Source of the DNA: Diadema setosum
Lineage: Eukaryota; Echinodermata; Echinoidea; Diadematoida; Diadematidae
Direction of reading: 5' to 3'
DNA: 64,000 nt
Assembly: GCA_033980235.1 (NCBI GenBank)
Contig: CM067074.1
Location: 35,356,723-35,420,722, forward strand
Both the position numbers and the translations under genes were made by a program. Position 1 is the stretch's first letter. Each line of letters starts with the position of its first letter. The notes below the pieces were generated by a model. That model did no database searches, had not been told where the DNA came from, and saw nothing but the letters and a program-made list of their open reading frames with translations. Positions 20,301 to 29,674 of this stretch are shown in pieces.

Positions 20301-22526
20301 TTGGTATGACCTCTATAGCTGAGTTTTTCCTCTTCAGTCCGAATGATGGCATCTTCCAGGAAGCTTCAGTAAGCTCGTGCTCCGTTAATGAAGTGTTTGA
20401 TCCCCTAACAAGAAAGTGTCAGACCATTTACTGCTTCCCCGGGTTTTTCTTCAACAGCACGACTGAACAGTGCGAGTTGCTGGCATCGGTCGGAGTAGCG
20501 AGAGCTTGCTTGACGGCGCAATTTCAAAAGGGAAATAGTGACTTGACCCTCTTGGAGTCTACAGAATCTCCACTTGTGACTTCTGTCAATAAAGTCATCA
20601 CATTGTTTCAAATGGAAGATCTTATCATCGCAGGTTCATCTGCAGTACTGTCAAATCTGTCGTGTTGGAGTGATAGTGGCGATGACGGACTGTATGATGA
20701 ATGTCCACTTGGATATGCAGATAAGACGTGTAGGGTTTGTTTTGATTATGACGTCAATTCCACGGCAATGGTGACCAAAGACTTCCAGAACATTCCACCT
20801 GCCCACGTGAGAGGAAGCGAGGAATGGTGTGTTAGTTCCGCGGTAGAAGACTCGCTCGGAAACTACTCCATATCAGAGGTTATCATTGAGGTTCCCGTAG
20901 GTTGGGGCTGCACCCAGCCATCAAACGTGTCATCTTTGAACGACGCTCAGTTCCCTCCCTTCCAATTACATCTGACGAGACAAGACGGAGGGGTTTCCAT
21001 GGTTTCCACGGATCTGGAAGAGTCATGTTCAGACGTGGTGTTCCTGCCGTGTGACACGCTCTTGATAGCAGAGGCAGGGGATTTTAAAACAGAAATGGCA
21101 ATTGGGTCGGACGGTGATCATGTATTAGTCGTTAATGGAAATAAACTGCAAGCAAGTGAGTTCTTTCTCATGCCTGACGGTTCTGCAACGTACTGTCTGC
21201 AGGAGACTTCGTCAGAGGTCGTATTCTCACTTCCAAGTGGACTTTCGATTTTGAGTCTCGTTGGTACAACTTTGTCCATGTTTTCTCTAGTTGTCATTAT
21301 TGCTACTTATGCAACGTTTTCTCAACTGAGAAACGTAGCTGGAAAGTCTGTTTTGTCTCTCTCCGTGTCTCTTTTCATCATATTCATCCTGGTATCTTTG
21401 AACGGTGTCGCTGCCGGAGACGCATCATTCTGCAAAGCAATGGCAGCCGCATCCCACTACTTCTGGCTCACCTTGTTCTTCTGGATGAACGTCCTGGCTG
21501 TCGACCTCAGCCGAACATTTGGCTCTCGAGCAAAGATGAGAGTAGGGAATACCTCTCAGATCTACTTTGTCTGGTACTCTGTGTACGCCTGGGGGACTCC
21601 GGCGGTCATTGTCGCTGCCTGCCTCACTATTGACTTCTGCGACTGCACAGCTCTGGACTTTACTTACGGCGGTGATGAGCTGTGCTGGATGACCAGAAGA
21701 GACCAGACTCTGTACAGCTTCGGGGTTCCGTTGGGGGCGCTGATAATTCTTAACGCCATTCTGTTTGTGGACACCATCTTTGGTATTAGTCGTACCAAAA
21801 GGGCGATGAGGATTGCACAGAAAGAAAAACTGGACCTCAAAACTGCCACAGAGGATTTGCTATTCTCGATTAAGGTAAGATTTTCCACTGTTTTTTCTGT
21901 ATAGCCTGAAATGTAATCCGAAAATGACTTGTGAGAAAAAGAGTTTTGCTATGCATCAGCAAGAGCTAGCATGCAGAAAGCCATTATTCTCTCAAGGATT
22001 AAGTATTTCTGTTTGAATCAGGGCCTTGTTTCAGAAAATTTGTTATCAATAACAATAACAATTTACAATACAAGTAGTTGTTATAAGCTACTGAAATCTT
22101 TGTAACGTGCTCTGTTTAGAAAATCACTGATCTATTTCGTATTCGTCATGCCAAAAGAAGAAAAAAAAAAAACCCACCCAGCTTTATGGTAATATTGTTT
22201 AAGTCTTCTGCATGCTTCTCAAACTCCCCACTCATCTATATCACCATAATTCACAGTTATGCAGTGTACTTGGATTATCGTGGAGTATCGCCTACATCTG
22301 CCTCTACGCCCAAGTCGTACAACTCTGGTACGTGTTCGTGGTCGTCAACTCGCTACAAGGCGTGTTCCTACTGATGGTATTTGGACTCAGTAAGAAAAAT
22401 GTCGCCCTCTGGAGGGAGAAGTTTGGCATGAAGAAGCAGGTCCTGCAGGCTGATGGATGTAAACTCAACTCAAACTCGACACAGAATTCGACGCCAAGTG
22501 CTGTAACGGTGTCAACAAATATTTGA
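17246..22526 (+). CDS. Receptor A: Methuselah/secretin-like 7TM receptor with somatomedin-B-like N-terminus
   Basis: Three exons (17246-17372, 19434-21874, 22257-22526; intron phases 1 and 0) give 945 residues. Exon 1 is a signal peptide (core FAFVALLMGLILFVCV). ATG 17246 has A at -3 and G at +4; ATG 17270 is an alternative. Residues 82-98 contain CKCDAVCITYSDCCPDY, the somatomedin-B Cys pattern. A long Cys-rich ectodomain follows, with an Asp/Asn-rich stretch and two similar modules (HFKNIFCAMCHG, FYQNIHCAYCNG). TM1 begins near residue 648. TM3 has FFWMNVLAVDLSRTF, the Methuselah-type signature. A TM3 Cys (FCKAM) and an ECL2 Cys (GGDELCW) match the conserved disulfide. TM6-7 are in exon 3. 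No GAIN/GPS site is evident. It is expected at the cell surface; ligand and coupling are unknown. It is the inverted paralogue of receptor B. Confidence 0.85.
17405..17689. mobile_element. Foldback MITE in receptor A intron 1, built from 'GAGTGAAAAT' motifs
   Basis: The arms 'AAATCGAGTGAAAATATTCA' and 'TGAATATTTTCACTCGATTT' pair, followed by inner pairs such as 'CGAGTGAAAATGAACATTTT' and 'TTTGGAGTGACC'/'GGTCACTCT'. Each arm repeats GAGTGAA several times. It starts only about 30 bp after the donor of exon 1. Confidence 0.75.
18693..19361. mobile_element. 'CAGTAGGCGTTTTCACATCAG' MITE in receptor A intron 1
   Basis: The left terminal repeat (18693-18718) and the right one (19341-19361) are inverted copies. 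The interior is rich in GCGC and 'TAGCGCGCTA'-type sites. The right terminal repeat is interrupted by a second element at 19172-19340. Confidence 0.75.
19172..19340. mobile_element. Nested 'CAGGGGCGGATCCAGG' hairpin MITE with 6-bp target duplication
   Basis: Ends CAGGGGCGGATCCAGG and CCTGGATCCGCCCCTG are inverted. CTGATG flanks it on both sides (19166-19171 and 19341-19346), and removing the element plus one copy restores the host terminal repeat. The interior holds G runs around a T-rich core. Related copies are at 9488 and 13430. Confidence 0.8.
19434..21874 (+). CDS. Receptor A exon 2 (ectodomain to TM5)
   Basis: The acceptor is CCATTATACAG and the donor ATTAAG|GTAAGA. It carries residues 43-856 without interruption: SMB-like cluster, Cys-rich modules, TM1-TM5 and the third intracellular loop. 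A single very large exon for ectodomain plus five TM segments suggests past intron loss or a retrocopy origin, a property shared with receptor B. Confidence 0.85.
21275..21742 (+). other. ~96%-identical block shared with receptor B (TM1-TM5)
   Basis: Without gaps, this block and the reverse complement of 53203-53670 differ at about 20 of 468 positions by eye, nearly half of them synonymous. Immediately outside it, both upstream (21241-21274) and downstream (21743-21874), similarity drops sharply. It is a candidate gene-conversion tract. Confidence 0.75.
22257..22526 (+). CDS. Receptor A exon 3 (TM6-TM7 and tail)
   Basis: The acceptor is AATTCACAG, phase 0. It encodes LCSVLGLSWSIAYICLY (TM6), LWYVFVVVNSLQGVFLL (TM7) and a tail with KNVALWREKFGMKK followed by a Ser/Thr/Asn-rich end. 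It matches receptor B exon 3 in structure but only moderately in sequence. Confidence 0.85.
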   Translation, partial: LCSVLGLSWSIAYICLYAQVVQLWYVFVVVNSLQGVFLLMVFGLSKKNVALWREKFGMKKQVLQADGCKLNSNSTQNSTPSAVTVSTNI

Positions 22527-22686
22527 ATAATAATAATAGAAATCAGAAACATTACCAAATAGCTTTACTGACATCAAGGAGGACGTTATAACACAACTTA
22601 TTGTGTAAATTCTCAACATTTATTTTGATCGGATATTCATTTTAGCTTTTAGTCTTTGTTTGCATACCATTGATAGGAATCCTAAA

Positions 22687-22692
22687 AATAAA
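22687..22692 (+). terminator. Candidate poly(A) signal of receptor A
   Basis: AATAAA lies about 160 bp after the stop codon at 22524-22526. Confidence 0.5.
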
Positions 22693-22872
22693 TCATATAT
22701 ACACTGCACTTAAGAAATTGATAATCGATGAGTGAGTGACTAGACAATATGGATGAACGTTGAAGGAAACCAGAGTACGTATAAGTACAATCGCTGGACT
22801 TTGCCGCATCTTGTACATTGTAATGATTATTATTAAATTTGTGTTGCAGACTTACCTCATGAGGATCAGATA

Positions 22873-25226
22873 CACTGGCGTAGCCAGGGGGGGAGGGGGG
22901 GGGGGGGGGGGCGATGGGGGCGGTCGCCCCCCCCCCCCCCCCCCCAAGATTTGGACCGGGGATTTGGGAGGCGGAAAAAAAAATGCGTGTATACTGTATG
23001 CATGCACATGAAGCGGGTCTCCTTTGCAATCTTTCATCAAATAAGATATTTTTTTTTTGAATAGTTCACTCAAAGTGTCAACCAGATCGTTGAATTTCAG
23101 TTCAAAATATGCAAAATTTCTCGTGCTTGGGAGGGGGTATCCCCCTCCCAAACCCTCCCCCTCTGTGCCTCTTTCCCTAGCTAAGTACACTTTTTAGATT
23201 TACAAAAAAATTCTGAATAATTCTGAGTCCACAAGACTTATATTCCGAAAACTGAAGGTTCCCTCATAAGGGGAATTTCCCCTTTTAATCGACCCTTTCC
23301 TCCCTCAGTCTCCCCCCCCATCAGTTTTTTTTTTTTTTTGATTTCCCAAATGTTGATTCCATAAAATATGCGTATACGAGATATCTCAATTTCAACCTTA
23401 AAAAGATAAAAGCTCCATCGGAAGGGAAGGGTGGAGATAACACTCGCCCACGCCTTCTCCCTGCTCCCCCCCCCCCCCCCCCCGCCATGCAAAGAAGTAG
23501 ACTGTGGCTATACCCAGATCGCTTTATTTCAATTCTAAAAACGCAAAAGCTCCACGAGCGGGAGGGGGAATCCCCCTTCCCCTAAGCTCTAGACTTTATA
23601 CATACGCACAGATGGTGCACATTCGGAATAAGAGGTAAATTCACACTTTTAACACTTCGATGAAAAAGTATTGCACCAAAAATGTGCACCAGATCGCTGA
23701 ATTTCAGGTCTGAAAACGCAAAATCACCTTCGTGTGGGAGGGGATATGCCCCTATCTACACCCTCGTGTGCATGCTTTTTCTGTTTTATTGCTGAACAGA
23801 AAATGTTCATGATATTCAGTGCAAGAATTAATACAAGAAGACTAGTGTATTTAAATGATACCATTTTATAGGCAAATTTTTCAATAATAATCTACACTAA
23901 AATATATATACTGCTACCTTCGACAAGTGGGCCTGTTTCACTGTTCACGTCGATAAAACGCGCAAAAACATGCATCAAATTGCACCATTTGCAACATAAA
24001 AATGCAAAAAGTTCTTACCGTGGGAGGGGGACACCCCCTCCCACACCCTCCCCTCCCCCTCGCTTGTTCCGCTCGCTCGGGTTCAGTCGCGTTCATGATA
24101 TTCAGTGAACAATAATAATACAAGAAGTGTATCTAAATTATACCATTTTATAGGCAAATATTGTTTAATAACAATCTACACTAAAATATACTGCTACCTT
24201 AAACAAGTGGGACTGTTTCACGTCGATAAAACGCACAAAAACATGCATCAAATTGCACCATTTACAACATCAAAATGCAAAAAGTTCTTACTGTGGGAGG
24301 GGGGACACCCTCCCCTACCCCCTCGCTCGCTCCGCTCGCTCGGGTTCAGTCGTGTTCATGATATTCAGTGAACAGAATTAATACAAGAAGTGTATTTAAA
24401 TTACACCATTTTATAAGCAAATTTTTAAATAATAATCTACACTAAAATATACTGCTACCTTAAACAAGTGGGACTGTTTCACGTCGATAAAACGCGCAAA
24501 AACATGCATCAAATTGCACCATTTGCAACATCAAAATGCAAAAAGTTCTTACCATGGGAGGGGGACACCCCCCTCCCACACCCTCACCTCCCCCCTCGCT
24601 CGCTCCGCTCGCTCGGGTTCAGTCGCGTTCATGATATTCAGTGAACAGAATTAATACAAGAAGTGTATTTAAATTATACCATTTTATAGGCAAATTGTTC
24701 AATAGTAATCTACATCAAAATAAACTGCTACCATAAACAAGTGAGACTGTTTCACGTCGATAAAACGCACAAAAACATGCATCAAATTGCACCATTTACA
24801 ACATCAAAATGCAAAAAGTTCTTACTGTGGGAGGGGGGACACCCCCTCCCACACCCTCCCCTACCCCCTCGCTCGCTCCGCTCGCTCGGGTTCAGTCGCG
24901 TTCATATTATTCAGTGAAAAGTATTAATACAAGAAGTGTATCTAAATTACACCATTTTATAAGCAAATTGTTCAATAATAATCTACATCAAAATAAACTG
25001 CTACCACAAACAAGTGGGACTGTTCGACGTCGATAAAACGCGCAAAAACATGCATCAAATTGCACCATTTACAACATCCAAATGCAAAAAGTTCTTACCG
25101 TGGGAGGGGGGACACCCCCCTCCCACACCCTCCCCCTCGCTCGCTCCGCTCGCTCGGCCACGGTCGCTTCGCTCCATCGCAGACTAACCGCCCCCCCCCC
25201 CAAGATGAAATCCTGGCTACGCCGTT
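22873..25226. mobile_element. 2.35-kb noncoding element, ends CACTGGCGTAGCCAGG / CCTGGCTACGCC, 9-bp target duplication
   Basis: GATCAGATA occurs directly outside both ends (22864-22872 and 25227-25235). The ends share the inverted 12-mer GGCGTAGCCAGG, followed inward by long G and C runs. The interior is dominated by tandem units of about 270 bp (about 23800-25150). No transposase frame exists. A 9-bp duplication would fit Mutator-like or Merlin-like elements, but the superfamily cannot be assigned by eye. Confidence 0.75.
23800..25165. repeat. ~270-bp tandem array, about five units, inside the 22873-25226 element
   Basis: 'TTCATGATATTCAGTG' or a close variant recurs near 23806, 24091, 24354, 24628 and 24900. 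Each unit also has 'AATTGCACCATTT', 'GGGAGGGGGACACCCC' and 'CGCTCGCTCCGCTCGCTCGG'. Spacing is 263-285 bp. Units differ by small indels and substitutions. Confidence 0.85.
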
Positions 25227-25450
25227 GATCAGATATATAGCCTTCTATCTGCATGCACCGAAAGATTTTTCTTTCTTTTGTCTCAGTCGTTGTGTATTAA
25301 TTGTTAGCAATCAGGCATGCTTCTTACATATTCGTTTAGATTAGTACTATATCTTCCGCTCTCGATCAGCCGTTAAAAGGGTCTATAGGATTGCAGTAGT
25401 TATGGAGCAGAGTATAGCGAAAGCGTAAATTTAAAAGCAAAATACTAGTA

Positions 25451-26804
25451 CAGTGAAACACCGTTATAGCGAGTTCACTCATAACGAGGAACTGCTTTTA
25501 ACGAGGTGATCACGTCGGTCCCATATTTCTTTGAGTGTAAACCTATGGTAAAACGGATCGGTTACAACGAGTTTGGTTATGAGATTCCGGTTATAACGAG
25601 GACATCTTCGGTGCGTCATGACAAAGGAACACAACATAAGCAATTTGATCGGATACAACGAGGTTCCATTTCTTGACTTGCCGCTTCCAAACACGCGACA
25701 GACGAAACATTGAAAACCGAATTCACGCTATCCTTCTGGGCCCCGTTTCATAAAAGATGTAAGGATGTCAAATCTTGCTGGATTGACAACTTCCAATAGC
25801 AACAGCCAATCAGGAAGCTGCATTCTTGTCGTTACCATGACAATAGTCATTCCAGCAAGAGTTGTTATCATCAGCTTTTTATGAAATGGAGCCCATGCGC
25901 GCGCGTGTATGTGTGTGCATAAACACGTGAGCTTTATTGTAGCGATCCCCATGCCGTCTCTCTATACAATATGAATGATCTGAGGCGGGAAGAGGAAACA
26001 AACGTGCTAGACTCAGTCGTCCCGCCGTTATCCCTCTTTTATCCTCCGTTATCAGTGACAAATGTGAATAATTTCATTCTTTCAGACTGGTCCGTTTAAT
26101 GAGGAAGAGATAGGCGTAAAAGGGATCACGAATTCAACCATGTCGTGTACCTTTCAAGAACGCATGTGCAAAATGCGAAAAGATTTTGGGGAGAAAAATA
26201 CAAAACGCATTTTCAACCCCTGCTGGTGCAAACATCATGGAATACAGCCTAGATAATCAATGTAATCATCGCGATCCCGATGGGCGCACACAGCGTCAAT
26301 TTGAATAATCCACGTTACTCTGCTTACATGTTCAGAAAAAAAGTAACAAACGTTTTTAATATAATGTGAATTTGTTTATTAAAATTTTATACTGTGTTTC
26401 ACAAACGATATTTTCATTCTTTCAGAATGGTTCAATACAGGAGGAAGAGATACACCAGTGTAGGTGTATAGAAAGGATTACGAATTCAACACTGTCGTAC
26501 ACTTTTCAAGAACGCATGCACAACACACGCGTATAGAGATTTTTCGGAAGAAAAACAAAGAACGCGTTTTCAACCCCCCCCCTTTTTTTTATTCTATTGG
26601 TATCAACTCACAAATGATTCCTTTTTATTCTTTCTCAATACTAATGATCCATTTACTAATGTAATAACAACGCAAAGACAGCTCATAAGTTTGATTGCTT
26701 GGTATGTGACTCCATGCTTATGTTTTTCTTTGTTTTTAGTGCGTACGTTTATAACGAGGCAATATCGGCGGTCCCACGGACCTCGTTATATCGGGGTTTC
26801 ACTG
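25451..26804. mobile_element. pogo/Tigger-like non-autonomous element (1.35 kb)
   Basis: The left end CAGTGAAACACCGTTATAGC and right end ATATCGGGGTTTCACTG are inverted and flanked by TA. Inner 'ATAACGAGG' motifs are typical of this end type. It contains a nested MITE (25738-25895) and a direct duplication (about 26074-26230 and 26408-26580). No transposase frame remains. Confidence 0.75.
25738..25895. mobile_element. Nested 'GGGCCCCGTTTCATAAAA' MITE
   Basis: Left 'GGGCCCCGTTTCATAAAAGA' and right 'CTTTTTATGAAATGGAGCCC' are inverted, with inner pairs around 'CTTGCTGGA'/'TCCAGCAAG'. It is inserted within the Tigger-like element. Confidence 0.7.
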
Positions 26805-28386
26805 TACACGTGTACGATGGTAAGGGCTATTGATACTGTCTTGTTTGAAATACATGTACTACCATTGCAGTTGAATTAAAGTTTCAAAATAATAGTGGTA
26901 TGCGTGCGTATGTTTGTTTGTTTGTTTGTTTTTTTTAGGGGGGGGGGGCTTATGGGCCTATACATGGAATATAATTATGGCCTGCGTACTCAAAGAGCTG
27001 AAAAAATCGAGATATCCGTCAAAATCACACATGCCATGATTCTATGACGTAAAATCACATCTTCTAAGGTTAAATGAGTAATTATATTTTCAATTCAATC
27101 TATGAACTAGGTTATTTTAGGAACATAAATAAAAAAAAAACGGCTTCAGAGACATAAATCATTCTGTAGGTTTTGTTGCTGTTGTTTTCCAACAGTCAAC
27201 TTGTCGAAGTTTAAGGCATATAATTATTATACAAGTTTGTACATGTATACCATGTGTACTGGTCGATTGTAAAGGAGTAAACTATCTGTTTCTGAGAATA
27301 TACTGCACAGTAACCTGGGTCAATGAATGGGCATGAATGTCAAATTTTCCACATCGGCAGGCCTATCAATAAAATTGTACTTACAGACTTTATCTGGATG
27401 CTTGTATTTGCTTCCTGCATTTTGTATGATTCTTGGTATATTTTTTTTCCTATTATGACATTGTGTTGTATTAAAATACCATGTCGCAAAGAAATGAATG
27501 TGAGCGAATGATATAAAACTTTTACATCACATTAAAAGTACGAATTTTCTTGAATTTATATAAGGTCATGTATTATCACGCTGTCCGGCGATCAGTTTTC
27601 ATCGCGTATAATAGTAACTTTACATGTATTAGGCATCCATGTTGTCTTTGATTTCACGTCAGGATTCCGTCTATCAACGATGAATTTTAAGACTCTGTGT
27701 AAACTGAATTCTCATTGTATCCACTAAACACATGGGAAAAGCAGGTCCTACAATTAATGTATAAAAACACACTCAAAAAAAAAAAATGTCGCTTTACGAG
27801 AATATGGGGATGAGAAATGTCGGTATAGCTGCATGACTATCACTGAATATGCAATACAGGCAAACACACTCAAAAACTTTAAAAATCTCCGAAAATCACC
27901 CCTCAACATGCTAATGCAATGTATAGGCCTTGTGATGGCAGAGGACAGATTAAAGAAGCTATAGATGAAAGAGTACATTTGAGGATAAGGGGTATTCTTT
28001 TGCTCTAAAAGTTGATATAATAATAGGAACTATGATATAGCGATGAAAGAAGACAGATGAGACGACAGGTAAGAATAAAGGGTATACTTTTCTTGTAAAT
28101 CAATTCCCAGCGGGGCCCCTGGCACGATCAGCCCCCAATTATCTTTGACTCGCATCTCTCATGGAAATTCCATAGGCCTATAGACAGCTGATTAGACAAT
28201 CCCTAAATGAGATGTATAAAAAGAATAAATTTTTGATGCTTTTTTTTTGTTGCTCCGAATGGGGTTATAATTTGTGGAACCGTTTCTATGATTCTCATTT
28301 GTCTTTGTCTCCTTGCCCTTTTAACAAGACCTGTTTTAGATTACGTGAAATTACGTTGTGAAGTTTATGACTCGTCAAAACCCATT
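26805..28386. other. Intergenic DNA, no gene recognised
   Basis: A (GTTT)n plus G-run tract lies near 26915-26949. The remaining sequence is AT-rich, with no domain-bearing frame and no clear inverted repeat. Confidence 0.45.
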
Positions 28387-28955
28387 TTAAAGGACAAGTC
28401 CACCTTCATAGACATGTGGATTGAGTGAATGCAGCAATATTAGTAGAACAAATCAGTGAAAGTTTGAGGAAAACTGGACAGCCCGTTCAAAAGTAATGAA
28501 ATTTTAAAGTTTTTGCTCAGTCACTGTTGGATGAGAAGACTACTATAGCTTGTGACGTCGCATGTGTGCAACGATAATATTATAAAGGAAACAAAGAAAA
28601 TTCAACATATTTTCACTTTTCTCGCATGATATTAGAATACTTGACGTGCCTCTTTCAGAAGGCAGGGAGAATAATATTACCCTTAACATACATCAACTTC
28701 AGGTTGAGGAAATGTGCACTTTATTCAAATAATTAAATTTTGTGAAATTCTCTTTATATCTTTCTTATATCGTTGTACGCATGTGACATCATGCGCCGTA
28801 GTAGTCTTCTCATCCAGCGGTGACTGCACAGATAATTTAAAAATTCATAACTTTTGAACGGATTGTCTGATTTTCCCAAACTTTCACTAATGTGTTCTAA
28901 CAATATTGCTGCATGTACTATAATATACATGTGAAGGTGATCATTGTCCTGTAAT
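28387..28955. mobile_element. 'TTAAAGGACAAGT' MITE, copy 2
   Basis: It has the same organisation as 14057-14640. Left 'TTAAAGGACAAGTCCACC' and inner 'TGAGAAGACTACTATAGC' pair with right 'GTAGTAGTCTTCTCATCC' and 'GAACGGATTGTCTGATT'. The right terminus is decayed (ATTGTCCTGTAA). Confidence 0.75.
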
Positions 28956-29108
28956 CAAGATCATTAAAAATTTGTATAGGAACAACATTTTTCGACCTCC
29001 CTTACAATTCCAGCACTCCAAACAGAGCGTAGTGAAATGCCATTATAATGTATTATCATCAAAGAAGGAAAGTAAGTAAAAAAATATTAAGTACTATAGT
29101 GAAACAGC

Positions 29109-29674
29109 TTAAAGGGAAGATAAACCCCAAGAACAATGTGGATTGAGTGAAAGCAGCAACATTAGTAGAACACATCAGTGAAAGTTTGAAGAAAATCGGA
29201 CAATCGATGCAAAAGTTATGAATTTTTAAAGTTTTGGTGTTGGAACCGCTGGATGAGGAGACTACTAGAGGTTATGACGTATGAGTGGACTACAATATCA
29301 AGAAAATATAAAGAAAATACTACAAAAATCCATTTTTCATGAAAATTACAAATTCCATCAACTTGATATTGACATATGTTAAGGGTAGCAATTATTCCCC
29401 CTGCTTTCTGAAAGCGGTTGGTCTACTGCTCTTTCACAATTCTAGAAAAGTGAATTTTTGTTGAATATCCTTTATATTTTCTTTGTATTGTTGTCCACTC
29501 ATACGTCATATCCTCTAGTAGTCTCCTCATCCAGCGGTTCCAACACCAAAACTTTAAAAATTCATAACTTTTGCATCGATTGTCCGATTTTTCTCAAACT
29601 TTCACTGATGTGTTCTACTAATGTTGCTGCTTTCACTCAATCCACATTGCTCTTGGGGTTTACCTTCCCTTTAA
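29109..29674. mobile_element. Related MITE, copy 3 (TTAAAGGGAAG variant ends)
   Basis: Left TTAAAGGGAAGATAAACCCC and right GGGGTTTACCTTCCCTTTAA are inverted. The inner arms match copies 1 and 2 ('AGTGAAAGTTTGA', 'GACAATCGATGCAAAAGTTA' and complements), but the termini form a distinct subfamily. It lies about 150 bp after copy 2. Confidence 0.8.
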
